NCBI RefSeq assembly: GCF_022869785.1
Contig: NZ_CP094997.1
Coordinates: 4,216,001 to 4,280,000 of the forward strand
DNA length: 64,000 nucleotides
Direction: 5' to 3'
Source of the DNA: Dyadobacter chenwenxiniae
GTDB lineage: Bacteria; Bacteroidota; Bacteroidia; Cytophagales; Spirosomataceae
The notes beneath the pieces are model-generated. The model was not told where the DNA came from and did no database searches. It saw only the letters and a list, made by a program, of their open reading frames with translations. Numbering within the stretch: position 1 is the first letter of the stretch; each line of letters begins with the position of its first letter. The position numbers and the translations under genes were made by a program. Shown here piece after piece: positions 32,445 through 41,192 of the stretch.

Positions 32445-34847
32445 ATGCGTTTTGTTTTTGCCGTGTCATTTCTGCTTTTTTCGATCGCCGCATCCGCTCA
32501 GGAACGTATAACAATTAGCGGTTTTGTGAAGGAAAAAGGGAGCCAGGAGCAGCTGCCGGGGGTTAATGTGTATATTGAAGGCACGCCTTATGGAGCCGTC
32601 ACCAACACTTATGGCTTTTATTCCCTGACTGTTCCCGCTGCTGACAGCGCAATGCTTTCCTTTTCGTTTGTAGGTTATCAAAAAACTGATCTGCGTGTCA
32701 CTTTGGCGAAAAATCTGCAATTAAGCATCTTCCTGACGGCCATCAACCAGCTCGAAGAAGTGGTTGTTTCGGCACGTCGGCAGGAAGATTATGTGAGTCG
32801 GTCGGTGCAGATGAGCCAGATTGAAATTCCTATTGCGCAGTTGAAAAAAGTGCCTGCCTTTTTTGGTGAAAAGGACGTATTACGTGTGCTGCAACTGATG
32901 CCGGGCGTCCAGAAAGGAACCGAAGGACAAACAGGACTTTATGTACGCGGCGGCGGCCCTGATCAGAACCTGATCATTCTCGATGATGCGGTCGTTTACA
33001 ATGCCAATCACCTTTTCGGGTTCTTCTCGATATTTAATAGCGATGCATTGAAAAGTGTGGAGCTCACCAAAGGCGGGTTTCCGGCGCGCTATGGTGGCCG
33101 GCTTTCTTCTGTTTTGGAAATGAACATGAAAGAAGGAAGCAAGGATAAGCTGCATGGCGAAGGCGGGATCGGGCTAATATCGTCCAGATTGACATTAGAA
33201 GGGCCTTTATCAAAAGGAAAATCATCGTTTCTGATCTCGGGACGCAGAACTTACATTGATCTGCTGGCTTCTCCATTTATAAAACAGTCGCAAAAAGGTG
33301 ACGAAAGCCAAGTCCGACCGGGTTATTATTTTTATGATCTGAATGCGAAAATGAACTATGATCTCGGCCCGAAAGACAAGCTTTATGTAAGCGGATATTT
33401 TGGAAGGGACAAATTTTACGTGGAAGAAAAAAGCGCGGATTCCGAAACCAAGGCCGGTCTGGACTGGGGCAATGCTACGGCTACCATGCGCTGGAACCAC
33501 GTGCTTAACCAAAAGCTCTTCGTTAACACATCATTCATTTTCAGCAATTTCAATTTCGGCGTTTCCAGTTATTCCAAAGACATCAATGGCGACGGCGCAA
33601 CGCAGGATGAATTTAGCCTGGAATACGACTCCCGGATCAGGGATTTTGGTCTTAAAACGGATTTTGATTTTTATCCCTCGGCCAAGCATGCAATCAGGTT
33701 TGGGGCGCAGGTTACGCAACATAAGTTTATCCCTTCGGCGCTGGCCATTGCAGGTTCTTTTATCGACAATCCGATTGAAAGGTCTGTCAAACCCATAAAC
33801 ACATTTGAAGCCGGGGCTTACCTTGAAGACACCTGGCAGCCATTTGAATCATTAAAAATGAATGCGGGCTTCCGGTTAAGCGCATTTCAGACCCAGACAA
33901 AAACATATATCCGCCCTGAACCCAGGTTTTCGGCAGCATTAAGGCTTGCACAGGACTTTTCGGTAAAAGCTTCGTATGCCCAAATGAACCAATATGTGCA
34001 TTTACTTTCCAACACCGGCTTAGGCTTACCAACGGACCTTTGGGTTCCTACAACCGATCGCGTGGCACCGCAACAGTCCCAGCAAGTTGCATTGGGATTT
34101 GCCAAAGACCTGGAAAAGCCCGCGCTAACATTGACGCTGGAAGGTTATTACAAAAACATGAATAACATTCTCAACTACAAGGAAGGATCGTCCTTTTTGA
34201 GTATTAATGGTGAAAATGCCAATGAACTGAGCTGGGAAGACAATGTTACCGCAGGCAAAGGCTGGTCTTACGGTGGGGAATTTTTAATTCAGAAAAAAAC
34301 AGGTCGGCTTTCGGGATGGGTAGGCTATACATTATCGTGGACTTACTGGAAATTCCCTGAACTGAACTTTGGAAAAACATTCTTTCCCCGTTACGACCGC
34401 CGCCATGACCTCTCGGTGGTTGGAATCTATGAGCTTACCAAACGCATAACCATTTCTTCGACATGGGTTTACGGAACCGGAAATGCATTAACATTGCCCG
34501 TCGCCACTTTCACAGGCGTAAGCGACAATTTTATCACCAGAATAAACCCCAACGGCAAACCGGCCATCGGCTGGAACGGCCCGACGGTAAGTGAGTACGG
34601 ACAAAAAAACGGCTTCCGGGCAGAGCCTTTTCACCGCATGGATTTCGCTATCCAATTTCGCAAACAAAAAAAACGACATGAACGAACCTGGGAATTTGGT
34701 ATATATAATGTCTATAACCGCCGAAACCCGTTTTTTTATGACATAGACACCGACGATACGGATGCTGCGGGTAATACCAAGAAGACACTCAAACGCTATT
34801 CCCTTTTCCCCGTCCTCCCCTATTTCAGCTATAATTTCAAGTTCTAA
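32445..34847 (+). CDS. TonB-dependent receptor with carboxypeptidase-regulatory-like domain
   Basis: An outer-membrane receptor of about 800 residues. The ATG at 32445 begins a clean signal peptide (MRFVFAVSFLLFSIAASAQ). An ATG at 32388 would add 19 residues. It has an N-terminal CarboxypepD_reg-like domain (ISGFVKEKGSQEQLPGVNVY), a plug domain with VLQLMPGVQKGTEGQTGLYVRGG and DDAVVYNANHLFGFFSIFN, and a 22-strand barrel ending YFSYNFKF. Together with the next gene it forms the common receptor/DUF4249 lipoprotein pair. The ligand is unknown. Confidence 0.9.
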   Translation: MRFVFAVSFLLFSIAASAQERITISGFVKEKGSQEQLPGVNVYIEGTPYGAVTNTYGFYSLTVPAADSAMLSFSFVGYQKTDLRVTLAKNLQLSIFLTAINQLEEVVVSARRQEDYVSRSVQMSQIEIPIAQLKKVPAFFGEKDVLRVLQLMPGVQKGTEGQTGLYVRGGGPDQNLIILDDAVVYNANHLFGFFSIFNSDALKSVELTKGGFPARYGGRLSSVLEMNMKEGSKDKLHGEGGIGLISSRLTLEGPLSKGKSSFLISGRRTYIDLLASPFIKQSQKGDESQVRPGYYFYDLNAKMNYDLGPKDKLYVSGYFGRDKFYVEEKSADSETKAGLDWGNATATMRWNHVLNQKLFVNTSFIFSNFNFGVSSYSKDINGDGATQDEFSLEYDSRIRDFGLKTDFDFYPSAKHAIRFGAQVTQHKFIPSALAIAGSFIDNPIERSVKPINTFEAGAYLEDTWQPFESLKMNAGFRLSAFQTQTKTYIRPEPRFSAALRLAQDFSVKASYAQMNQYVHLLSNTGLGLPTDLWVPTTDRVAPQQSQQVALGFAKDLEKPALTLTLEGYYKNMNNILNYKEGSSFLSINGENANELSWEDNVTAGKGWSYGGEFLIQKKTGRLSGWVGYTLSWTYWKFPELNFGKTFFPRYDRRHDLSVVGIYELTKRITISSTWVYGTGNALTLPVATFTGVSDNFITRINPNGKPAIGWNGPTVSEYGQKNGFRAEPFHRMDFAIQFRKQKKRHERTWEFGIYNVYNRRNPFFYDIDTDDTDAAGNTKKTLKRYSLFPVLPYFSYNFKF

Positions 34848-34857
34848 TTCCGCCGCC

Positions 34858-35808
34858 ATGAAATTGCATCATATCATTGTTATAGTTATTTCAATTTGCC
34901 TTTCGGCCTGCGAATCGCTGATTACGGACATTCCGGCGGATAAGTTGCCCAGGACAGCATCCAAGCTGGTGGTTCAGTCATTCATTTCGCCGCAATCTGC
35001 ACGCATTAATGTCGTCGTTACGGAATCCGTTCCGCTATTTTCGGAATCCGGAAATAATGGCGGCGTTGTGAGGAATGCCCTGGTAAAGATCTCGGACGGA
35101 ACCAGGGAAGTCGCTATTCCTTTTGATTCGGCAAGCACATTATACAGCATTGACAAGTCTATTTTTCCGATCGTTGCGGGAAAAACATATTCACTTTTTG
35201 TGTCGGACGGCAACCGTGTCGCTACGGGCGTTTGCACGGTTCCGGCCGGTCAGGTGCTGGCATCTTCTTACAAGCTGGACACGTCTTTTTCAAGCAATGT
35301 TTTTGAGCAGGATACGGTCTTAACCGTTCAGATGAGCTGGACGGACGCTTCCCGCGATACCAATTATTACCGGGTAAGAAGCTCGGTTGATCTGGAATAC
35401 AGTGTAGCAGAAGGTTTCAGTGCGGAGACTTTCAAGGAAAGGCGGGTCAAGAACCGCTTTAATTTTAATTGGGACGAAACCATTGGCCGCAACGATTTTC
35501 AAAGCGACGCAAACCTGGACGGCGCTGTGTTTACTTCGCCCATAGGCCGCACCGTTTTGCCCAATGTGATCGCCTATGACTATGGCAACGGGAATAAATT
35601 CACTGTGTATCCAAAAGCTAAAATTGCGATGGTTATGCTGGAAGTTTACAACACGGATGTGCATTATTTTAAATATCACAGGTCATTGGAAATGCGCGGA
35701 ACTTCGGATAATCCGTTCACTGAGCCATCCCTGATCTATACCAATATCAGCGGCGGACTGGGCTGCTTTGCTGCGTATAATTCGGGGCAGGTGACTTACC
35801 GTCCGTAA
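34858..35808 (+). CDS. DUF4249 domain lipoprotein
   Basis: A 316-residue lipoprotein starting at the ATG at 34858, 10 bases after the receptor stop. The lipobox is CLSAC. The opening PRTASKLVVQSFISPQSARI and the central VQMSWTDASRDTNYYRVR match the DUF4249 family, which almost always accompanies a TonB-dependent receptor of this type and is thought to be its surface partner. The open frame reaches back to 34762 inside the receptor gene, but the lipoprotein leader decides the start. Confidence 0.88.
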   Translation: MKLHHIIVIVISICLSACESLITDIPADKLPRTASKLVVQSFISPQSARINVVVTESVPLFSESGNNGGVVRNALVKISDGTREVAIPFDSASTLYSIDKSIFPIVAGKTYSLFVSDGNRVATGVCTVPAGQVLASSYKLDTSFSSNVFEQDTVLTVQMSWTDASRDTNYYRVRSSVDLEYSVAEGFSAETFKERRVKNRFNFNWDETIGRNDFQSDANLDGAVFTSPIGRTVLPNVIAYDYGNGNKFTVYPKAKIAMVMLEVYNTDVHYFKYHRSLEMRGTSDNPFTEPSLIYTNISGGLGCFAAYNSGQVTYRP

Positions 35809-36102
35809 ACCCCAGATAGGGCTGCATTCTACATTTTCTTGCAAATTGAGGTCAAAGCACCTCAAAATGGTCGCCCGTTTTTTGAGACGATTACAGGAAA
35901 TCTCTGCATTAATCAGAGCAGGCGCAATTTACCGGCAGTAACGCTGCAAGGCATAATTTTTACGTGCATTAAGCTAAAATCATCACCATCCGTTTCAGAA
36001 AACTTCCCGCTGCCTGAAAAGGCGGGTTTCGACACTTTAACTAAAAACAACGATGTCACTAAACTGACATTTTAAAGAAATCATAACCTTAAATCAATAA
36101 TT

Positions 36103-36516
36103 ATGGACTTGCAAGGATCAGATCAGGATAAGGAACAAAAAGGACATCCTTCCAACAAAAACATGGATGAACCCGATACGCTTATTGAAACCCTTCAGGA
36201 GCTGCAAGCGCAGGGCTACACTTACGATTTCAATATGACCGCGCATTCTCTGGAGTTGCATAAAGACGATGGCATTTGCCTGACCCTGTCTCCGGAAGAC
36301 TTTGATATTATAAAAGTTTATCGCTTCGAAGGAATGACAAATCCGTCGGATATGTCAATTCTTTACGCAATCGAATCAAAAGACGGCTTGAAAGGCACGT
36401 TAGTAAGCAGTTACGGTGTTTACGCGGATGCTATGTCCAATGAAATGATCAAAAAACTGGATACGCGTAGCTCGCTGATCGTGCATCATCCCGAAGAAGA
36501 CGATATGGCGCATTAA
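36103..36516 (+). CDS. Conserved hypothetical protein (short, often mis-annotated)
   Basis: A 137-residue cytosolic acidic protein. The core TLIETLQELQAQGYTYDFNM, then YRFEGMTNPSDMSILYAI, belongs to a small conserved Bacteroidota family. From memory, databases sometimes label it phosphoribosylpyrophosphate synthetase, but no PRPP-binding motif is visible. The first 25 residues (Lys/Gln-rich) are probably a flexible extension. It is monocistronic, with a terminator 40 bases after the stop. Confidence 0.7.
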   Translation: MDLQGSDQDKEQKGHPSNKNMDEPDTLIETLQELQAQGYTYDFNMTAHSLELHKDDGICLTLSPEDFDIIKVYRFEGMTNPSDMSILYAIESKDGLKGTLVSSYGVYADAMSNEMIKKLDTRSSLIVHHPEEDDMAH

Positions 36517-36556
36517 ACGCATATTTTAGTATACACGACCATTAGTTAAGATTAAG

Positions 36557-36597
36557 ATGTTACTTTGCCATGAAGATGGTCAGGTAACATTTTTTTA
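36557..36597 (+). terminator. Terminator after the conserved hypothetical gene
   Basis: ATGTTAC (36557-36563) pairs with GTAACAT (36584-36590), and a seven- to eight-T run follows. It separates this gene from the lipoprotein gene at 36613. Confidence 0.7.
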
Positions 36598-36612
36598 TAA
36601 CTATACAACATT

Positions 36613-37371
36613 ATGATGAACATTCGCCCACTGTTGCCAGGTTGCGCCTTGCTGTTTTTCGGTGCCGCCATCTATGGTTGCACCAGCGAAAAAAAAGAAA
36701 CTGACGAGGTTGTTTTGCGCGGACATTACATCAACCAATCGTTTCTGAATGTCGTTGAGGATTCGATCCCGGGCTTGATCAACACTTATTGTTATGAGCT
36801 CAATTTTTTGAGCGACGATAGTGTGAAAGTTTTCTATGGTTTTGAGGAAGCAACTCTGGCTTACGCCAAGTCAGGAAAAAAATATGCGATCAGTAAGGCT
36901 TTACAGGATAAGGATTTGCTTTTTTCGGTAGACGAGAGTAAAAAGCTGATCCTGGAAGACAGTTCCTGGAAACAAACGAACGAAAACTCTTCCTTCGACA
37001 AAGTGGCTGCGCCAAGCGGCGGAGAATGGGATTTCCCGACAGTGCTGAATGAAAAAATGATTGCAGGTTCTTACGAAATTTTTGAGAAAGGGAAGGCAAC
37101 AGGTAAAAAAGTGGGCTTTTCGGCCGAGGGTAAGGTAACGGGAATTGGTGATTTTAAATCTTTTGAGCTGTGTTTCAGCGGCGATTGTGTCGGGGAAGTT
37201 CATCCTATTATCAATAACATTACATTCCACGCAGAGTCGAAGAGCGTGGTTTACGCTTTTCAGTTTAATTCTGCTGGGAGGATACTGAACATTTATAATA
37301 TTGAAGCACCAATTAAGGACATTAAGGGTGAGAGAGGCATTAAGGACATTGCATATGAACTTCATTACTAG
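36613..37371 (+). CDS. Lipoprotein of unknown function
   Basis: A 252-residue protein with a lipoprotein signal, lipobox AIYGC (C23). The mature part is predicted mostly beta, with DDSVKVFYGFEEATLAYAKSG and GDFKSFELCFSGDCVGEVHP. Two cysteines in the latter could form a disulphide. No family is recognised. It ends 8 bases before the DUF421 gene and is likely co-transcribed with it. Confidence 0.65.
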   Translation: MMNIRPLLPGCALLFFGAAIYGCTSEKKETDEVVLRGHYINQSFLNVVEDSIPGLINTYCYELNFLSDDSVKVFYGFEEATLAYAKSGKKYAISKALQDKDLLFSVDESKKLILEDSSWKQTNENSSFDKVAAPSGGEWDFPTVLNEKMIAGSYEIFEKGKATGKKVGFSAEGKVTGIGDFKSFELCFSGDCVGEVHPIINNITFHAESKSVVYAFQFNSAGRILNIYNIEAPIKDIKGERGIKDIAYELHY

Positions 37372-37379
37372 GCAGTTGG

Positions 37380-38072
37380 ATGAAAGAAATTTTTGAATGG
37401 GAAAGATTCCTGATGAACGAGCTGCCGTTCAAGTTCCTCGCAGAAGTGATCGTGCGCTCCACGATAATGTTTGTCTTTCTGCTCATTGCATTGCGCGTGA
37501 CGGGAAAGCGGGGCGTAAGGCAGCTTTCTGTTTTTGAGACGGTAATCATCATCTCATTGGGCTCGGCAGCCGGTGACCCGATGTTCTATGAAGATGTTGG
37601 TATAATTCCTGCGCTCGTCGTGTTTACTACCATTATCTTTCTTTACAGGTTTGTGACCTGGCTAACCGGGAAAAATGTGTGGTTTGAAAGACTAATTGAA
37701 GGAAAAACTGTCTGCCTGATCCACGAAGGCAGGTTTTCTATCAGCGCATTTAAAAAAGAAACACTGGCACAGGACGAGTTTTTTTCTGAATTGCGTGCCA
37801 GAAGTATTGAACATTTGGGTCAGGTTCGCAGTGCTTATCTGGAACCGTCTGGCGAAGTAAGCGTTTTCTTTTACAAGGATGAAGATGTAAAATATGGCTT
37901 GCCATTACTGCCGCATCTTTATCATGAAAAAAGCAAAAAGATATTCAAAAATGGATTGCACGCTTGCGCCTTTTGCGGCAATGTGTTGGACTTACCGGCG
38001 GGGAGTGCCGTTTGTCCGATATGCAGCAGGGAAGAATGGGTGGCCGCAATCAGAACTATGCGATTGAGCTGA
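37380..38072 (+). CDS. DUF421 (YetF-like) membrane protein with C-terminal zinc ribbon
   Basis: A 230-residue protein. About three N-terminal membrane helices contain FVFLLIALRVTGKRGVRQLS, then the conserved cytosolic DUF421 domain follows (LAQDEFFSELRARSIEHLGQVRSAYLEPSGEVSVFF). The last 35 residues carry CAFC...CPIC (C196, C199, C212, C215), a zinc ribbon that most YetF-type proteins lack. The family role is unclear; it is linked to membrane or envelope stress in other bacteria. A second ATG at 37413 is an alternative start. Confidence 0.82.
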   Translation: MKEIFEWERFLMNELPFKFLAEVIVRSTIMFVFLLIALRVTGKRGVRQLSVFETVIIISLGSAAGDPMFYEDVGIIPALVVFTTIIFLYRFVTWLTGKNVWFERLIEGKTVCLIHEGRFSISAFKKETLAQDEFFSELRARSIEHLGQVRSAYLEPSGEVSVFFYKDEDVKYGLPLLPHLYHEKSKKIFKNGLHACAFCGNVLDLPAGSAVCPICSREEWVAAIRTMRLS

Positions 38073-38148
38073 CCTTAAAAATAGCCTTAACTGAGCCTGG
38101 CACGGGTATTTAGTAAAAAAGTAACAAAATAATAAAACGCATATTATT

Positions 38149-38550
38149 ATGCATATGGTAGAATTAACCGACGACTTAATAAAATCTGCCGAAGAGCGAT
38201 CTAAGGGGCAAGCTTATCCGTTTTTTGTAAAAAACCTGAAAGCAATCGGGGTTGACAATTACGAGATCAAGGTTCGTAACCATAAACGTACTTATACATC
38301 CGTTATTGGTGATAAGCTGGTGATTCCCGGTGACATCCCGGAGTTTGAATGTGCGGAGACGTTTGAGCTGGAATCCGTAAAAGCGGCTATAAAAAGGAAC
38401 CAGGAAGGCATAACGGATTACCCGACCTTCCTGCGCGAAATAGGCGCGGCGGGTATTCACACATATGTGGCTGACCTTTCAGGAATGAAGGTGATTTACC
38501 AGGGACCTAATTCGGAATACGAATACGAAGAAGTAATTCCGGAAGTCTGA
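38149..38550 (+). CDS. DUF1398 family protein
   Basis: A 133-residue soluble protein. The sequence VKNLKAIGVDNYEIKVRNHK, then VKAAIKRNQEGITDYPTFLREIGAAGIHTYVADL, fits the DUF1398 family (small conserved proteins of unknown function). It ends one base from the stop of the convergent threonine aldolase gene. Function unknown. Confidence 0.7.
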   Translation: MHMVELTDDLIKSAEERSKGQAYPFFVKNLKAIGVDNYEIKVRNHKRTYTSVIGDKLVIPGDIPEFECAETFELESVKAAIKRNQEGITDYPTFLREIGAAGIHTYVADLSGMKVIYQGPNSEYEYEEVIPEV

Positions 38551-38551
38551 A

Positions 38552-39565
38552 TTATCTTATCCGCTTGCTCATTTCATGCAAATGATCATCTGTAAAATCC
38601 AGGTGCGTGACAAAGCGGACGAGATTTTCCCCGAAAGTCACGGCAAGAATGCCTTGATGAGCCAATTTATTTACATAATCAATCTCTGAGACATTGTCGG
38701 CAAGCCTGATAATGACAATGTTAGTATCAACAGGAAAAATTTCCTCCACCTCTGGCAGATGCTGGAACATTTTTCCGATGGCCCGAGCCCGGGCGTGATC
38801 TTCCGTTAGTCTTTCTATGTGATGATCGAGTGCATAAATGCCTGCCGCAGCCAAAAACCCAGCCTGACGCCATCCTCCACCCATTACTTTGCGGAAACGT
38901 CTCGCTTTTTTAATTACTTCATGCGTTCCCAGCAGCAAAGATCCAACCGGGCAACCGAGACCTTTGGAAAGACAAATACTGATGCTGTCAAATGCTTTTC
39001 CATATTCGAGCGGGCTTTCACCAGTTTCAACCAACGCGTTGAAAAGCCGGGCTCCGTCGAGATGCAACGGAATGTTCTTGTCATCACAAACTTTCTTAAT
39101 CGCTTTAATTTCAGCAAGATCGTAATAACAACCGCCGCCTTTGTTCATTGTATTTTCCAGCGAAACGAGGCGAGTTACTGTGGAATGAATGTCGTGTTCA
39201 GGACTGACTGCGCTTGCAACCTGTTTTGCCGTAAGCCTGCCGCGGTCGCCGTCTAGCAGCTTTACGGACGACAATGCATTGAGCATAATGCCGCCCCCTT
39301 CATATAAATAAATGTGTGAATGCTTGTCACAGATCACGTCACTGCCTGGCTGTGTGTGGACGCGTATAGCAAGCTGGTTGGTCATTGTGCCGGACGGGCA
39401 GAAAAGCGCATCTTGCATCCCGAATAACTTGGCTGCCTTTTCCTGTAATGCATTTACCGTCGGATCGTCGCCTAATACATCGTCACCCACTTCGGCCGCC
39501 CACATGGCTTGCTGCATTTCCTTTGTTGGCTTCGTGACGGTATCGCTGCGCAGGTCAATTTTCAT
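38552..39565 (-). CDS. Low-specificity threonine aldolase (GntG family, PLP-dependent)
   Basis: A 337-residue fold-type I PLP enzyme that splits L-threonine or allo-threonine to glycine and acetaldehyde. The opening KIDLRSDTVTKPTKEMQQAM, the IPLHLDGARLFNA motif and the PLP lysine in SICLSKGLGCPVGS are all intact. Length is normal. It is convergent with the DUF1398 gene and divergent from the 64-aa protein at 39630. Confidence 0.93.
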   Translation of the reverse strand: MKIDLRSDTVTKPTKEMQQAMWAAEVGDDVLGDDPTVNALQEKAAKLFGMQDALFCPSGTMTNQLAIRVHTQPGSDVICDKHSHIYLYEGGGIMLNALSSVKLLDGDRGRLTAKQVASAVSPEHDIHSTVTRLVSLENTMNKGGGCYYDLAEIKAIKKVCDDKNIPLHLDGARLFNALVETGESPLEYGKAFDSISICLSKGLGCPVGSLLLGTHEVIKKARRFRKVMGGGWRQAGFLAAAGIYALDHHIERLTEDHARARAIGKMFQHLPEVEEIFPVDTNIVIIRLADNVSEIDYVNKLAHQGILAVTFGENLVRFVTHLDFTDDHLHEMSKRIR

Positions 39566-39629
39566 ATTCGGGCTCAGATTTTTTTAGTGATATGCAAAAG
39601 TATGCGCATATTGCGAAAAAATCGGGATA

Positions 39630-39824
39630 ATGGAATTTGAAGCGTATTTAAGGCTGAAAAAAATTGATCAGGATACTTTCAGCAAAATCGACCCGGCCCG
39701 CTATGCGGAATGGAAGGAGCTGTTCGTGACCATGCATCCCGACAGTTTCACTGCCCAGAAAAAATTCCTGATCAACGAAATCCGCAGACGCTATCATTTG
39801 AAAGAAGACGTTTCGAAGCCGTAA
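39630..39824 (+). CDS. Small conserved hypothetical protein
   Basis: A 64-residue charged protein (EFEAYLRLKKIDQDTFSKID..., then LINEIRRRYHLKED) of a size and composition seen in many Cytophagales genomes as an uncharacterised gene. It stops 4 bases from the stop of the convergent flavoprotein gene. No motif or function is visible. Confidence 0.6.
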   Translation: MEFEAYLRLKKIDQDTFSKIDPARYAEWKELFVTMHPDSFTAQKKFLINEIRRRYHLKEDVSKP

Positions 39825-39828
39825 ACGC

Positions 39829-40977
39829 CTATCCTTTCATTTCCTCCATCAGTTTCATGAGTATGCCCACCGTCTTTTCGGTTTGTTCCTTACTTGGCGT
39901 CGTGTCCCAGTTTCCAACGATCCCATTGCTGCCAATGTAAATGCCGTCTTTGCGGGAGATGAAGTTCGCGCCTTGTGTATATAATTTGTAGTTCGCGTCA
40001 CTTTGTGGGATCAGGCAGGAAAGCTGGCCAGAGACCGGCGTAAGCTCCTGATCGTTGAATACGGGTTTTGCACCCAATCCCATGCAGTTGACCACCACTT
40101 TCTCGGGTAACGCGTCAATGTCTTCCAGCTTTTTGATCTCCTGAATTTTCACTTTCCCGCCAAACATGACAAAGTCCTGAAGCTGATGCCTGAGATAGCT
40201 GGGAATATTGAACATCAAATTCGTGCGCCTGGTCACGTGATCCGCTTTAAACGGATGTTCCTTGGAACTTAGCTTTACGCGTTCAGGTATTAGGCCATGA
40301 ATTTCGAAGTCCTCTCCCCCGGCACCGGGCGTGTAAACGGGCTCTTGTTTAAAAACACCATATTCCTCCGCCCAGCATGCAATATCGTTCAGCCCCAGGA
40401 AAAACTGGAACCGCCGGAACGAAAAGCGCGTTGCCTCCTCCCAAATGGCTTTAAACTCGGGCTTGGCCACTTTCACGTCGCAAACGCGCGAAGCAGGAGA
40501 CCACGTGCCTGTCGCCAGGTTACTGGTGATATTAGGCGGGACGTCCTTTGTATAGATAGTCACTTCACAACCGCTTTCCTGCAACAGGCGCGCCGTAGCG
40601 ATACCCACCGTTCCGCAGCCAATTACCGCTACTTTCTTTTCATTCGTAGCCAAAACATTTTTCCGCGCAATGTTACCCGTTCCCCACGAAAGCGACCAGC
40701 CGCTTCCGCCATGTCCGTAATTGTGCACGATGGTTTTGTTTCCCAATTGCTCTACATCCAAACGCGGCCCCGATGCGCGGAATGGCCGCAGCCCAACGGT
40801 TTCCTTCACAATGCGATCCGCGGAAAGCCTCAATTTTGGAATCTGATGATAGCCGCGTCCGATATGAAAGTGTTTGTCGGGATAGTAGAGCTGGGTTTTA
40901 GGGGCACAAGAAGAGGCAATTGTGCCTAATGCGAAACTTGCGGGAATTGCTTTTTCAAAAAAATTTCTACGGTTCAT
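39829..40977 (-). CDS. D-amino-acid-oxidase-like flavoprotein, circularly permuted
   Basis: A 382-residue protein from the ATG at 40977, starting with a twin-arginine-like leader (MNRRNFFEKAIPASFALGT) and a cysteine at ASSC. The segment VGLRPFRASGPRLD and HNYGHGGSGWSLSWG, which in D-amino-acid oxidases lies at the C-terminus, comes first here (residues 61-101). The FAD-binding KKVAVIGCGTVGIATARLL follows at about 115. The end, IGSNGIVGNWDTTPSKEQTEKTVG, is what normally immediately precedes VGLRP. The gene is thus a circular permutation of the family. It probably oxidises an amino acid or amine in the periplasm (inference). Confidence 0.8.
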   Translation of the reverse strand: MNRRNFFEKAIPASFALGTIASSCAPKTQLYYPDKHFHIGRGYHQIPKLRLSADRIVKETVGLRPFRASGPRLDVEQLGNKTIVHNYGHGGSGWSLSWGTGNIARKNVLATNEKKVAVIGCGTVGIATARLLQESGCEVTIYTKDVPPNITSNLATGTWSPASRVCDVKVAKPEFKAIWEEATRFSFRRFQFFLGLNDIACWAEEYGVFKQEPVYTPGAGGEDFEIHGLIPERVKLSSKEHPFKADHVTRRTNLMFNIPSYLRHQLQDFVMFGGKVKIQEIKKLEDIDALPEKVVVNCMGLGAKPVFNDQELTPVSGQLSCLIPQSDANYKLYTQGANFISRKDGIYIGSNGIVGNWDTTPSKEQTEKTVGILMKLMEEMKG

Positions 40978-41192
40978 GGAGGCCAGGCTGAAAATGATGC
41001 AGCCGAAAATAACGAGGATCATCAATCTTTACAAATAATATATTGCATGATTCACTATCACCAGAACATTGTTTTAGTTTCTATGAATTAATACAATTAT
41101 ATAGCCCCATTGTCATACCTGACATGCATGATTGAACGACCATTAAGCTGCCAAAAGTTTTGAAGTGCATTTGATTTAGCTAACTTTCCAAC

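Noticed and set aside
35809..36102. 78-codon reading frame at 35839-36075 after the DUF4249 gene
   Set aside because: It starts with TTG, has no recognisable domain or coding-like periodicity, and lies in a noncoding gap; the 294-base gap shows no other feature.
36103..36516. Phosphoribosylpyrophosphate synthetase annotation
   Set aside because: The protein is only 137 residues and lacks the PRPP-binding loop and ATP-binding regions of that enzyme; the label appears to be a propagated database error.
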